Below are positions 5,889 through 13,443 of a stretch of 15,255 nucleotides of DNA, piece by piece; position 1 is the stretch's first letter, and every line of letters begins with the position of its first letter. Both the position numbers and the translations under genes were made by a program. The notes below the pieces were generated by a model. That model was not told where the DNA came from and ran no database searches. It worked only from the letters and a program-made list of their open reading frames with translations. Source of the DNA: DATAMF01 sp036260665 (GTDB taxonomy: Bacteria; Chloroflexota; Anaerolineae; Aggregatilineales; Aggregatilineaceae); contig DATAMF010000099.1 in assembly GCA_036260665.1 (NCBI GenBank), positions 1 to 15,255 of the forward strand, written 5' to 3'.

Positions 5889-6328
5889 TGGCTGAAGACG
5901 AACGCAGCAAGGAAGTTCAAGTATTTCGAGATGAATTTGCCGCCGCGCGGGTGCATATTCTGACGCTGTACACGCCGCTGCAAGCGCATATGAGCCGCTT
6001 TGCGTTTGTCGAACGCGAGGCGGGCGCGATGCTGGTGACGTGTTTACAGTGTCCGCTGCGCGCCCCCCTGTCTCGCGGGGAACCGCAGCCGATCTCCGCC
6101 GAAGTCGCCACAAAATTTATCCAGGCGTTGAGCGCGATCAAGCCGGAAACGCTGGACGATTATTACGCGGAAGGCGTGCATGACGGCACAACGATGATTT
6201 ATGAGCGCGCCGATTCCGGCGGCTATCATATCGTGCATATTTTGCAGCCGCCGAACAACAGCCCCTATACCCAACTTATCAACGCGTGGTCGGCTGCCTT
6301 TCCCGGCGTGCGGCGGGTGCTGCGTTAG
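5888..6328 (+). CDS. Orphan 146-residue protein coupled to the SIR2-like gene
   Basis: I do not recognise this protein. Its ATG overlaps the SIR2-like stop codon by one base (TAATG), which implies translational coupling and a linked function. It has a highly charged N-terminus (MAEDERSKEVQVFRDEF), a helix to about residue 40, a strand block with two Cys (VTCLQCPLRAP near 50-60), a helix, and a closing strand-strand-helix unit: HDGTTMIYERADSGGYHIVHI, then PNNSPYTQLINAWSAAFP. There is no signal peptide or membrane segment. The outline (DG, strand, strand, Pro-rich turn, helix) resembles small adaptor or immunity-type folds, but that is only an impression. A partner or inhibitor of the SIR2-like protein is a reasonable hypothesis. 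Confidence 0.75.
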   Translation: MAEDERSKEVQVFRDEFAAARVHILTLYTPLQAHMSRFAFVEREAGAMLVTCLQCPLRAPLSRGEPQPISAEVATKFIQALSAIKPETLDDYYAEGVHDGTTMIYERADSGGYHIVHILQPPNNSPYTQLINAWSAAFPGVRRVLR

Positions 6329-6380
6329 CTTTCCGTCAGGCAGCCGTCAAGAACACAGCAAGTACGGTTTCGTTTGAATG

Positions 6381-6389
6381 TGGTATGCT
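6381..6389 (+). promoter_or_regulatory. Possible extended -10 element before the WD40-TPR gene
   Basis: TGGTATGCT reads as an extended -10 box (TGnTATGCT). No convincing -35 element is present. It is the best promoter candidate in the 177-base gap before the secreted WD40-TPR gene, but a leader of more than 100 bases including the palindrome at 6424-6444 would follow. Confidence 0.25.
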
Positions 6390-6423
6390 AACATTTAAAC
6401 TGCGCCTACCCCATCCCCCCTTG

Positions 6424-6444
6424 CCCCTTCCCTTAGGGAAGGGG
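6424..6444. repeat. GC-rich perfect palindrome, likely dispersed intergenic repeat
   Basis: CCCCTTCCC (6424-6432) and GGGAAGGGG (6436-6444) form a nine-base perfect stem around TTA, preceded by the C-rich run CCCCATCCCCC. This pattern (C-rich tract followed by a CCTTCCC...GGGAAGG hairpin) is a familiar form of small dispersed repeats in several bacterial phyla. There is no T-tract, so it is at best a weak terminator for the upstream operon. Confidence 0.5.
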
Positions 6445-6505
6445 AGTCAAACCCGCAGGATATGGGGAATTATTTTCTTGGACCGACTTTAAAAAGGGGA
6501 CAGCC

Positions 6506-8521
6506 ATGCAACGTTCGAGCGTGTGGAAACGAATTTTGACTGCCAGTTTCATTCTCGTCCTGCTGATGGGGGCGCTTCCGGTGTGGGGCGCGTCGCCCAG
6601 CCAGGAAAGTCTGCCGCCGCTCGCCCCGATCACAGCGGGCAACGCGGATCAGATCACCGAACTGATGGTGCTCGATCACGCCCACGAAGGCGAAGTGTAC
6701 AGCCTCGCCTTTGACCGCGAACTCCCGATCCTGTACAGCGGGAGTTATGATGGCGTTATCCGCGCGTGGGATGTGGACCAGGGCGTGTTTATGAATATGA
6801 TGCGCGGTCACGATTACGGGGTGTACAGCCTCGCGACCAGTCCGACGCAAAACCTGCTGCTGTCGGGTGGGTGGGATGGTACCGTGCGGCTGTGGGATAC
6901 GTTCGGCGGCGTGCAACTGGTCGATTTGCGCGAACACTGGGAACCCGTGTACGGCGTGGCGTGGACGCCGGATGGCGAAAATTTTGCGTCGGCGGGCGGC
7001 TACCAGGTGAACGCCGTGTATGTCTGGGATATGCAGTACCAGTACTCGGTGTTCAGGGATAACCTGGGCTGGGTGGAAAGTGTGGCTTTCAACCCGGCAG
7101 GCGACTGGATGGCGTCGGCGGGTGACGAGGGCAAAATTCACCTGTGGAATCGCAGCACGGGCGAGCATGTGGCGCTGACGGGGCACGAATGGGCGATTGG
7201 CTGTGTCGTGTTCAGCCCCGATGGATCGCGGCTGGCGTCGGCGTCGCTGGATGGTACCGTGCGCATCTGGGATTATCAGAACGGCCAGCAGGTGATGAGC
7301 CTGGACACCGGCCCGGTGTGGAAAATTGCCTACAGCCCGGATGGATCACTGATCGCGGCGGGCGGGCGCGGCGGCGACATTTCGCTGTGGGATACGGCGG
7401 CGGGCGCGCAACTGGCGACCATTCCCGCGCATGACGGCTGGATCGAAGACGTGAAATTTAACGCGGATGGGACGCTTTTGGCGACGGCGGGCGACGATGG
7501 CACGGCGCGCTTGTGGGGTGTGCCGCAAGGTGACTGGGATGAACCGGTGGTGGTGGTGGCGACTCCGCTGGATGAGGCGCTGCTGCATGTGGAGCGGGGC
7601 ATCCGATCGTTTGATGCGGGCGATTATTGGAGCGCATCAGGCGAGTTTGAGTACGCCATTGAGCTTAACCCGGACTACGCGGATGCGTATTATTGGCTGG
7701 GGAAAGCCGTCTATGAGCAGTATTCCATCTATGAAATGGCCATCCTGAACTTCGGTAAATCGATCAAGCTTGATCCGAACAACGCCCTGTATTATCTGGA
7801 GCGTGGGAAAGTGTATTTTGACTATGCCGAATATGAGCACGCTGTGGAAGATTTAACCCGCGCGATTGAACTGGATCCCACGCTGCCGCTGGCGTATTAC
7901 TATCGCGGCCAGGCGTATGACTCGCTGGGTAATTCGGAAGCGGCGCAGGCGGATTATGAGCAGGCAGAGAATTTAAGCCCTCAATCGGCGGAGTTCCATT
8001 ATACAAGAGGACTCTTTCTAGATGAACAGGGGCGGCATGATGAGGCGCTAGCTGCGTTTCAAAGGGCGGTTGAGTTAGAGCCGCGCAATGATACCTATGC
8101 ACATAAATGGTTCGATCAGGTAGATACTTATGCGGGCTGGGAAGAGTATCTCGTTGCGTTTCGCACACGTTCAATTTTGTTGAATCCAGACGACTCGAAT
8201 ACCTATTACATCCGTGCGTCAATTTATTTTTATCGACTTCAGAATTATGAAGCAGCTCTAGCCGATTACAACCGAGCTATCGAACTTGATTCGACAAAAT
8301 CTGGCTACTATTTTGACCGCGCGTTTCTCTACTTCGCAGGTTTTCACGATATATCAGCCGCGATTGCAGATTATACGCGTGCCATTGAAATTGATCCTGA
8401 ATTTGTAATGGCTTATCAGCAGCGCGGAATTTTGTATGAGAGCCAGGGAAATTTAGAAGCGGCAAAGGCGGATCGCATTCGCGCTGAAGAAATACTGAAT
8501 CAGGGACTGCCTCCAGGGTAG
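6506..8521 (+). CDS. Secreted WD40-TPR fusion protein
   Basis: The 671-residue product begins with a signal peptide (basic MQRSSVWKR, hydrophobic core, cleavage near VWGA at 26-29), so it acts outside the membrane. Seven WD40 blades follow, each ending in a W-D-like pair: near residues 88, 130, 174, 214, 255, 295 and 337, which is a complete seven-bladed propeller. After a Val-rich linker come about eight TPR units from 357 to 666, with an irregular segment near 527-560. Both modules are protein-interaction scaffolds; a partner is not evident. The start has AGGGGA at 6495-6500. The sequence changes composition near 7980, at the boundary between the fourth and fifth TPR: 7201-7260 has 40 of 60 G or C, but 8161-8520 has only 159 of 360 by hand count. 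The 3' TPRs may have been gained by recombination. Confidence 0.9.
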   Translation: MQRSSVWKRILTASFILVLLMGALPVWGASPSQESLPPLAPITAGNADQITELMVLDHAHEGEVYSLAFDRELPILYSGSYDGVIRAWDVDQGVFMNMMRGHDYGVYSLATSPTQNLLLSGGWDGTVRLWDTFGGVQLVDLREHWEPVYGVAWTPDGENFASAGGYQVNAVYVWDMQYQYSVFRDNLGWVESVAFNPAGDWMASAGDEGKIHLWNRSTGEHVALTGHEWAIGCVVFSPDGSRLASASLDGTVRIWDYQNGQQVMSLDTGPVWKIAYSPDGSLIAAGGRGGDISLWDTAAGAQLATIPAHDGWIEDVKFNADGTLLATAGDDGTARLWGVPQGDWDEPVVVVATPLDEALLHVERGIRSFDAGDYWSASGEFEYAIELNPDYADAYYWLGKAVYEQYSIYEMAILNFGKSIKLDPNNALYYLERGKVYFDYAEYEHAVEDLTRAIELDPTLPLAYYYRGQAYDSLGNSEAAQADYEQAENLSPQSAEFHYTRGLFLDEQGRHDEALAAFQRAVELEPRNDTYAHKWFDQVDTYAGWEEYLVAFRTRSILLNPDDSNTYYIRASIYFYRLQNYEAALADYNRAIELDSTKSGYYFDRAFLYFAGFHDISAAIADYTRAIEIDPEFVMAYQQRGILYESQGNLEAAKADRIRAEEILNQGLPPG

Positions 8522-8590
8522 GTCCTCACTTGATTTAAAATGTCGGGATCGGTAGAATGGCGTGCTGCGCACATGGCGAAGAGTGAGTTT

Positions 8591-9496
8591 ATGGTAGATT
8601 TGGGACTAGTCATCGTCACTTGGAACACGCGCGATCTGCTGCGCGACTGTTTGCAGTCGCTCGCGGCTTCGCAGGGGAAATTTACCCATCACGTGATCGT
8701 GGTGGATAACGCCTCGACGGATGGCAGCGCCGACATGGTGCGGCAGGAGTTCCCCAGCGTGACGGTGATCGCCAACGCGACGAATGATGGTTTTGGCGCG
8801 GCGAATAATACGGGCTTCCGGGCGCTCGGATTCGAGCAGGGCGGGGGCGACGAGTCCCCCCGGTATGCGCTGGCGCTGAATCCTGACACCGTACTGCCGC
8901 CGGACGCGCTGGCGGAGATGATCGCCTATATGGACGCGGATCCCAAAATCGGCGCGGCGGGTCCCAAGCTGGTGATGCTGGATGGCAAGCTCGATCTGGC
9001 CTGCCGCCGCAGTTTCCCGACGCCGAAAATCAGCCTGTACCGGATGCTCGGCCTTTCAAAACTGTTCCCTACCAGCCGCCGTTTTGGGCGGTATAATTTG
9101 ACGTACCTCGATCCCGACATCGAGACCGAGGTGGACTCCGTAGTCGGAGCCTTTATGCTGGTCCGGCGCGAATGCATTCAGCGCGTGGGACTGTTCGATG
9201 AAATCTTCTGGATGTATGGAGAGGATCTGGATTGGGCGTATCGAATCAAGCAAGCCGGGTGGAAGGTGATGTACAACCCGCGCGTGAAGGTGACGCACGT
9301 CAAACGGGCGGCGAGCCGCCAATCACGCCGGGCGCAGCACGAATTTTACCGGGCAATGCTGATCTTCTACCGGAAGCACTACCGGGCAACGACTCCCTGG
9401 TGGCTGCACAGTCTGATTCTGACAGGACTGGCACTGAAAGGGGGGCGAGCGCTGTGGCACGACCTGCGGCATCCGACTCCCGGCGTTTCCGGTTAA
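8591..9496 (+). CDS. Family 2 glycosyltransferase (rhamnosyltransferase-like)
   Basis: The enzyme should transfer a sugar from a nucleotide donor to a growing lipid-linked glycan at the inner face of the membrane. The GT-A fold of family GT2 is clear: opening strand LGLVIVTWN, VVDNASTDGS (37-46), the NDGFGAANNTGF segment, the metal/donor-binding NPDT (97-100), GAFMLVRR (186-193), and the acceptor-side block FDEIFWMYGEDLDWAYR (202-218). This layout is that of WbbL-like rhamnosyltransferases, but the sugar cannot be told. In-frame ATGs at 8540 and 8573 would add 17 or 6 residues; 8591 is chosen because the conserved fold begins right there and GAAGAGTGAG precedes it. The gene's end overlaps the next gene by 43 bases. 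Confidence 0.88.
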   Translation: MVDLGLVIVTWNTRDLLRDCLQSLAASQGKFTHHVIVVDNASTDGSADMVRQEFPSVTVIANATNDGFGAANNTGFRALGFEQGGGDESPRYALALNPDTVLPPDALAEMIAYMDADPKIGAAGPKLVMLDGKLDLACRRSFPTPKISLYRMLGLSKLFPTSRRFGRYNLTYLDPDIETEVDSVVGAFMLVRRECIQRVGLFDEIFWMYGEDLDWAYRIKQAGWKVMYNPRVKVTHVKRAASRQSRRAQHEFYRAMLIFYRKHYRATTPWWLHSLILTGLALKGGRALWHDLRHPTPGVSG

Positions 9497-10917
9497 ACGC
9501 GACGCTGGATCGACGCATTCGCCGCGGTCTGCGGGGAACGCTGTTTGTGATCGATGGCGCGATGTTAGCCCTCAGTTTTCTGTTGGGCTATTTGGCGCGC
9601 GCCAATTTGCCGCTGCCTGCGATCCCGGTGAATCCGCCGCCATTTTCCAATTACATCCCGATGATGCTGGTGCATGTGTTCAGCATTTTGTTCGTGTTTT
9701 ACCTGACGCGCATGTACCACCAGCGCCGCGCGACCAGCCGCATTGACGAAGGTTATGCGGTGGCGCAGAATGTGTCGATTGGCACATTTTTGGCGATTGC
9801 GTTCGAAACGCTGGCGTTCAAAGGCAGCGCGCTGGATATGGATTATCCGCGCGGGGTGATTATCTACGCGTGGCTGTTTGGGGTTGTGCTGGTGGTGGCG
9901 GGGCGTGAAATACACCGCCAGACGACGATCCGGCTGCGCGAAGCGGGCATCGGGCAAGACAATGTGCTGATCATCGGGTCGGGTGAGGTCGCCCGCACGA
10001 TTGCCGAAAAAATTCGCTGGTCCTCCCATCTGGGGTATCACATTGTCGGGGCGGTGAACGGCGTCATCGGCGGCAAAGTGGGGGATGTGCCGATTATTGG
10101 CACGACGGACGAACTGCCGGTGATCATCGACCAGTACGAAGTCGATGAAGTGATTATCGCGCTGCCGGAAGCGTCGCACCGCGAACTGGTGCAGTTGGTG
10201 AGCAAGTGCCAGCGCGGAAAAGTGAATATCAAAGTGTATCCTGACATTTTCGCCTATATGACGGGCGGGCTGTCGGTGGATGATCTGAACGGCCTGCCGC
10301 TGCTGTCGGTGCGGGATGTTGCGCTGCGCGGCTGGAAGTTGAGCCTCAAACGCGGGATGGACATGATCGGCTCGTTTATCGGGCTGGTGCTGCTCAGCCC
10401 GATGCTGACGCTGACCGCGATTCTGATCAAACTCGAATCGCCGGGATCGGCGTTTTTCTGCCAGGAACGCATGGGCCTCGACGGGCGGCCTTTCCCGATG
10501 ATCAAGTTCCGCAGCATGCGCAATGACTCCGAAAAGAACGGCCCCGGCTGGACGATTGAGGGTGATCCGCGCGTGACGCGGATCGGGGCGATTATGCGCA
10601 AAACCAACTGGGACGAGATGCCGAACCTGATCAATGTCCTGCTGGGTCAGATGAGCCTGGTGGGGCCGCGTCCCGAACAGCCGTATTATGTCGAAAAGTT
10701 CCGCGAGTATATTCCCCGCTATATGGAACGGCACCGCGAAAAAGCCGGGATGACGGGGTGGGCGCAGGTGAACGGCTTGCGCGGCGACACCTCGATTCTG
10801 GAACGCACCAAGTACGATCTGTGGTATGTTGAAAACTGGTCCTTGTGGCTGGACATCAAGATCGTGCTGCGAACGGGGTTCCAGATGCTTTTCCACCGCA
10901 ATAAAAACGCGTATTAG
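9454..10917 (+). CDS. Polyprenyl-phosphate sugar-1-phosphate transferase (WcaJ/EpsE-like)
   Basis: This membrane enzyme starts lipid-linked glycan assembly by moving a sugar-1-phosphate from a nucleotide sugar to undecaprenyl phosphate. With the GTG start at 9454 the product has 487 residues, the normal family length. It shows four N-terminal membrane segments (about 29-49, 68-86, 105-122, 134-150), a Rossmann-like CoA-binding-type domain (NVLIIGSGEVAR at 170-181), a further hydrophobic hairpin (300-326) and the catalytic bacterial sugar transferase domain: KFRSM (351-355), DPRVTRIG (371-378), DEMPNLINVL (387-396), SLVGPRPE (401-408), GMTGWAQVNGLRGDT (432-446). The GTG is preceded by AGGGGGG at good spacing and lies inside the glycosyltransferase gene; the frame stays open upstream but that part is out-of-frame sequence of the neighbour. 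The donor sugar is unknown. Confidence 0.9.
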   Translation: MARPAASDSRRFRLNATLDRRIRRGLRGTLFVIDGAMLALSFLLGYLARANLPLPAIPVNPPPFSNYIPMMLVHVFSILFVFYLTRMYHQRRATSRIDEGYAVAQNVSIGTFLAIAFETLAFKGSALDMDYPRGVIIYAWLFGVVLVVAGREIHRQTTIRLREAGIGQDNVLIIGSGEVARTIAEKIRWSSHLGYHIVGAVNGVIGGKVGDVPIIGTTDELPVIIDQYEVDEVIIALPEASHRELVQLVSKCQRGKVNIKVYPDIFAYMTGGLSVDDLNGLPLLSVRDVALRGWKLSLKRGMDMIGSFIGLVLLSPMLTLTAILIKLESPGSAFFCQERMGLDGRPFPMIKFRSMRNDSEKNGPGWTIEGDPRVTRIGAIMRKTNWDEMPNLINVLLGQMSLVGPRPEQPYYVEKFREYIPRYMERHREKAGMTGWAQVNGLRGDTSILERTKYDLWYVENWSLWLDIKIVLRTGFQMLFHRNKNAY

Positions 10918-10925
10918 GAAAACCT

Positions 10926-11705
10926 ATGACTTCGGCGCAGCAGTTCGACAGCGGGATCGAATACTGGCACTGGATTTCGCAGCAGCCCTGGAACCGCCTA
11001 CGGTATACGCTGGTTCAGGTCAATCTGCGGCGGCAGCTTGGCCCGGCTCCGCTGCGTATTTTGGACGTGGGTGGCGGCAGCGGGGAAGATGCGATAACGC
11101 TGGCGCAGCAGGGGCATACGGTGACGCTGGTCGATTTTTCGGGCGAGATGCTGGACGACGCGCGGCGTAAGATCGACAGCGTGGGCTTAGGTGGTCAGAT
11201 TACGCTGCAACAGGTTGATCTGCTGAAACTGCCCGATCTATTTCCTGAACCGCTGTTTGACTGCGTGTTGTTCCATAATGTACTTCAATATGTGGAGGAT
11301 CCCCGCAAGGCGATTCAGGCGATCAGTGTGCCGATCAAACCGGGCGGGCTGCTGTCGTTGGTGAGCGTGAACCGCTATTCGGACGCGATGACGGCGGCAC
11401 TGCTGCACCTGGATCTGGAGGGGGCAGCCCAGGCGATTGAGGCCCGATCCAGCCAGCATCCCGGTTTTGGCACGATGACCCAGCGTTATGCCGCGCAGGA
11501 CGTGATCGAGATGTTGCAGGCGGCAGGATACGACCTCTGTGGGCATTACGGGATTCGCTGTGTGAGTGACTATATTTATGATAATGAGAAAAAAGCCGAT
11601 CCTGAGTTTTACGCCCGGCTCGAACGGCTGGAAATTGAATTGAGTGATAAGTACCCCTACTATCTGCTGGCCCGCTTTTTCCATTTGTTCGCGCGAAAAA
11701 AATAG
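10926..11705 (+). CDS. CmoM-like SAM-dependent methyltransferase
   Basis: The 259-residue protein has a class I methyltransferase fold: motif I ILDVGGGSG (45-53), acidic VD (69-70), and the post-motif segment LFHNVLQYVEDPR, then PGGLLSLVSVN. Along its whole length it follows the plan of E. coli CmoM, which methylates the carboxyl group of cmo5U in tRNA wobble positions: an N-terminal 'LRYTLVQVNLRRQL' helix, GIRCVSDYIYDN near 188, and a closing stretch PYYLLARFFHLFARKK. This resemblance is from memory of the E. coli sequence, so the substrate is an inference. Position eight bases after the sugar-phosphate transferase suggests an alternative role in methylating the glycan. AGGAA precedes the ATG. 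No cmoA or cmoB is in the window. Confidence 0.75.
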   Translation: MTSAQQFDSGIEYWHWISQQPWNRLRYTLVQVNLRRQLGPAPLRILDVGGGSGEDAITLAQQGHTVTLVDFSGEMLDDARRKIDSVGLGGQITLQQVDLLKLPDLFPEPLFDCVLFHNVLQYVEDPRKAIQAISVPIKPGGLLSLVSVNRYSDAMTAALLHLDLEGAAQAIEARSSQHPGFGTMTQRYAAQDVIEMLQAAGYDLCGHYGIRCVSDYIYDNEKKADPEFYARLERLEIELSDKYPYYLLARFFHLFARKK

Positions 11706-11826
11706 GCTCTATCTTTGCAGATTACCCCTATCCCCACTTCGTAGCGCGCGCCCCTATTGGGTGCATCAAACGGCCCTGTTTTTGTATATTCTACCTGAGC
11801 GTTTTTTGCACACGATGGGGAATGAC

Positions 11827-13404
11827 ATGATTAAACACGGATTTCTTGTGGCGGCGGTGCTGTTCCTCGTTTTGGGCCACGTCCCGTTCAGTGCGGCGCA
11901 CGCCCGGCAGGACCAGCCACCATTCATCTACTATTATTCCACCCAACTCAACAGTTTTGTCATCGAGCGCACCGATGGGACCGATAGTACCCTGTTGGGG
12001 CAGGGCCTCGTTACCGAACCCGTTTTGTACGGGGCCGAATGGTCGGGGGCGGGACATTGGTTGTTGTGGCGAGGTGGGGGCGCACCGTATACCGATCCCG
12101 CGATTTATGGCGCGGTGCGGTATGATGGCAGCCGGACGCTGGAGAGTCTCAAGCAACTGGTCGGTATCACGGCTGCATGGTCGCCTAACAACGATGATCG
12201 GCTGATGGTACTGGCCCCCTACCGCCTCCCAGAGGGAGAAACTCACGCCGAATTTTACCCCGCTGTTTATATCATCGATGCCGAACAGGATCGGATCGTT
12301 CAGGAAACGCCGTTAGACGAAGCCTATGTAGTGGCGCAGTGGTCAAGCGATGGCCGCTATATTGTGCTGCTAGATCATATGTTGGATGATCTTTTGGTGG
12401 TCGTCCCAACCGATGGCTCTTCGATCCTGACTCGACCAGCCGAATACGTGACGGACCGATATTTTTACGGCCCACGCCTCTCCTGGACGCCCGATGGTCG
12501 CGCGATCTACCGCCGCCCCGGTACGGATAGGATGGTGATCGAGGAATTTTCGACAGGCGAAAGCCTGGAATTTCCTTTCACAACGGGTGAGACACGCCGG
12601 ATTGAATGGAATGGCGATCAGGCGCTGCTGTTTGTCTCAGACGAGGACAGTACGCAGCTATGGCGGCTGTCCCTGAGCGATCCATCTTTGACCATGATCA
12701 CGGATGACACGGTTTATCCTGGCCTCGAAGCCGATCTGAATCCGGTGTATGCGCCCAACTTCTCCTCGCAGATATGGACTCCTGATGGGGCGCGGGCGCT
12801 GGTTCCGAAAACCGACGGGAAGTTGTACTGGTATCATGCCGCCGATGGCACATTGACGGAAGCCGGAATCCCGCCGATGGATGCGGAGGCTTTTCCCCTG
12901 ATGCGGGTGCAGTGGTCCGATCCCTATGCCTTTGTGCTGTGGGGCAACGATGCCTATCTGATGGATTTAGCCAGCGATCAGGTGGTCCAAAGTTTTGAAG
13001 CCGTGTCTGCTGCGGAAGGCTTTTTGCGCTTCGATTATACGCTGTCGCCGGATGGCCGTTCTCTCGCACACCTGGGCACCTGTGATGGATCGCGCAGTGT
13101 GGGTTACTGCATCTGGGATTGGGCGGCGGGGACGACTGTCTACCTCGATCCGAATCCGCTTATGGAGAATCCTGGCCTGCCTTACCCACGCGCTTTCTGG
13201 CTCCCTAACACGGATGTGCTCGTGCTGGCGGAAAATGGCGAAACCGTCTACGGCTATGATGATTTCTTCTGGTCTATCGCGCTGCCCGATGGTTCGCTGT
13301 ATCGCCAGCTTACTGAACATTCACTCGTTCCGCCGCAGCTTTTACCCGCCAACGTGGATACGAGCCAGATTTCACCCACCGAGGAATCCGTTTCCGGGCG
13401 TTAA
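11827..13404 (+). CDS. Secreted beta-propeller-like protein
   Basis: With the ATG at 11827, supported by GGGGAA six bases upstream, the product has 525 residues; ATG at 11815 is an alternative that adds four. It has a signal peptide ending at AHA (24-26), so it is exported; there is no lipobox or anchor. The mature part is a series of irregular beta-blade-like units with recurring W-S/T-x-D/N-G-R phrases (AAWSPNNDDR, AQWSSDGRY, LSWTPDGRAI, IWTPDGARAL, YTLSPDGRSL), typical of TolB/WD40-type propellers. The C-terminus is Ser/Thr/Pro-rich. It follows the methyltransferase by 121 bases, with a T-rich, TATATT-containing leader that may hold its promoter. The role is unknown; a surface-binding scaffold is likely. 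Confidence is high for a secreted propeller, low for function. Confidence 0.78.
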   Translation: MIKHGFLVAAVLFLVLGHVPFSAAHARQDQPPFIYYYSTQLNSFVIERTDGTDSTLLGQGLVTEPVLYGAEWSGAGHWLLWRGGGAPYTDPAIYGAVRYDGSRTLESLKQLVGITAAWSPNNDDRLMVLAPYRLPEGETHAEFYPAVYIIDAEQDRIVQETPLDEAYVVAQWSSDGRYIVLLDHMLDDLLVVVPTDGSSILTRPAEYVTDRYFYGPRLSWTPDGRAIYRRPGTDRMVIEEFSTGESLEFPFTTGETRRIEWNGDQALLFVSDEDSTQLWRLSLSDPSLTMITDDTVYPGLEADLNPVYAPNFSSQIWTPDGARALVPKTDGKLYWYHAADGTLTEAGIPPMDAEAFPLMRVQWSDPYAFVLWGNDAYLMDLASDQVVQSFEAVSAAEGFLRFDYTLSPDGRSLAHLGTCDGSRSVGYCIWDWAAGTTVYLDPNPLMENPGLPYPRAFWLPNTDVLVLAENGETVYGYDDFFWSIALPDGSLYRQLTEHSLVPPQLLPANVDTSQISPTEESVSGR

Positions 13405-13411
13405 AGAGAAT

Positions 13412-13437
13412 GAGGAACAGCGGACTTGCTGTTCCTC
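13412..13437. terminator. Bidirectional intrinsic-type terminator between convergent genes
   Basis: GAGGAACAGC (13412-13421) and GCTGTTCCTC (13428-13437) form a perfect ten-base stem with a six-base loop, in the 39 bases between two convergent stop codons. On the minus strand ATTCTCTTT follows, a moderate T-tract; on the plus strand the tract is weaker. Confidence 0.75.
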
Positions 13438-13443
13438 TGTGTA

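Noticed and set aside
9232..9453. Upstream extension of the sugar-phosphate transferase by 74 codons
   Set aside because: The added part is another frame of the glycosyltransferase gene, lacks family similarity, and the GTG at 9454 has a strong ribosome-binding site.
9565..10896. Minus-strand open frame of 443 codons
   Set aside because: Exact antisense of the sugar-phosphate transferase; His/Gln/Arg-rich product is a codon-bias artefact.
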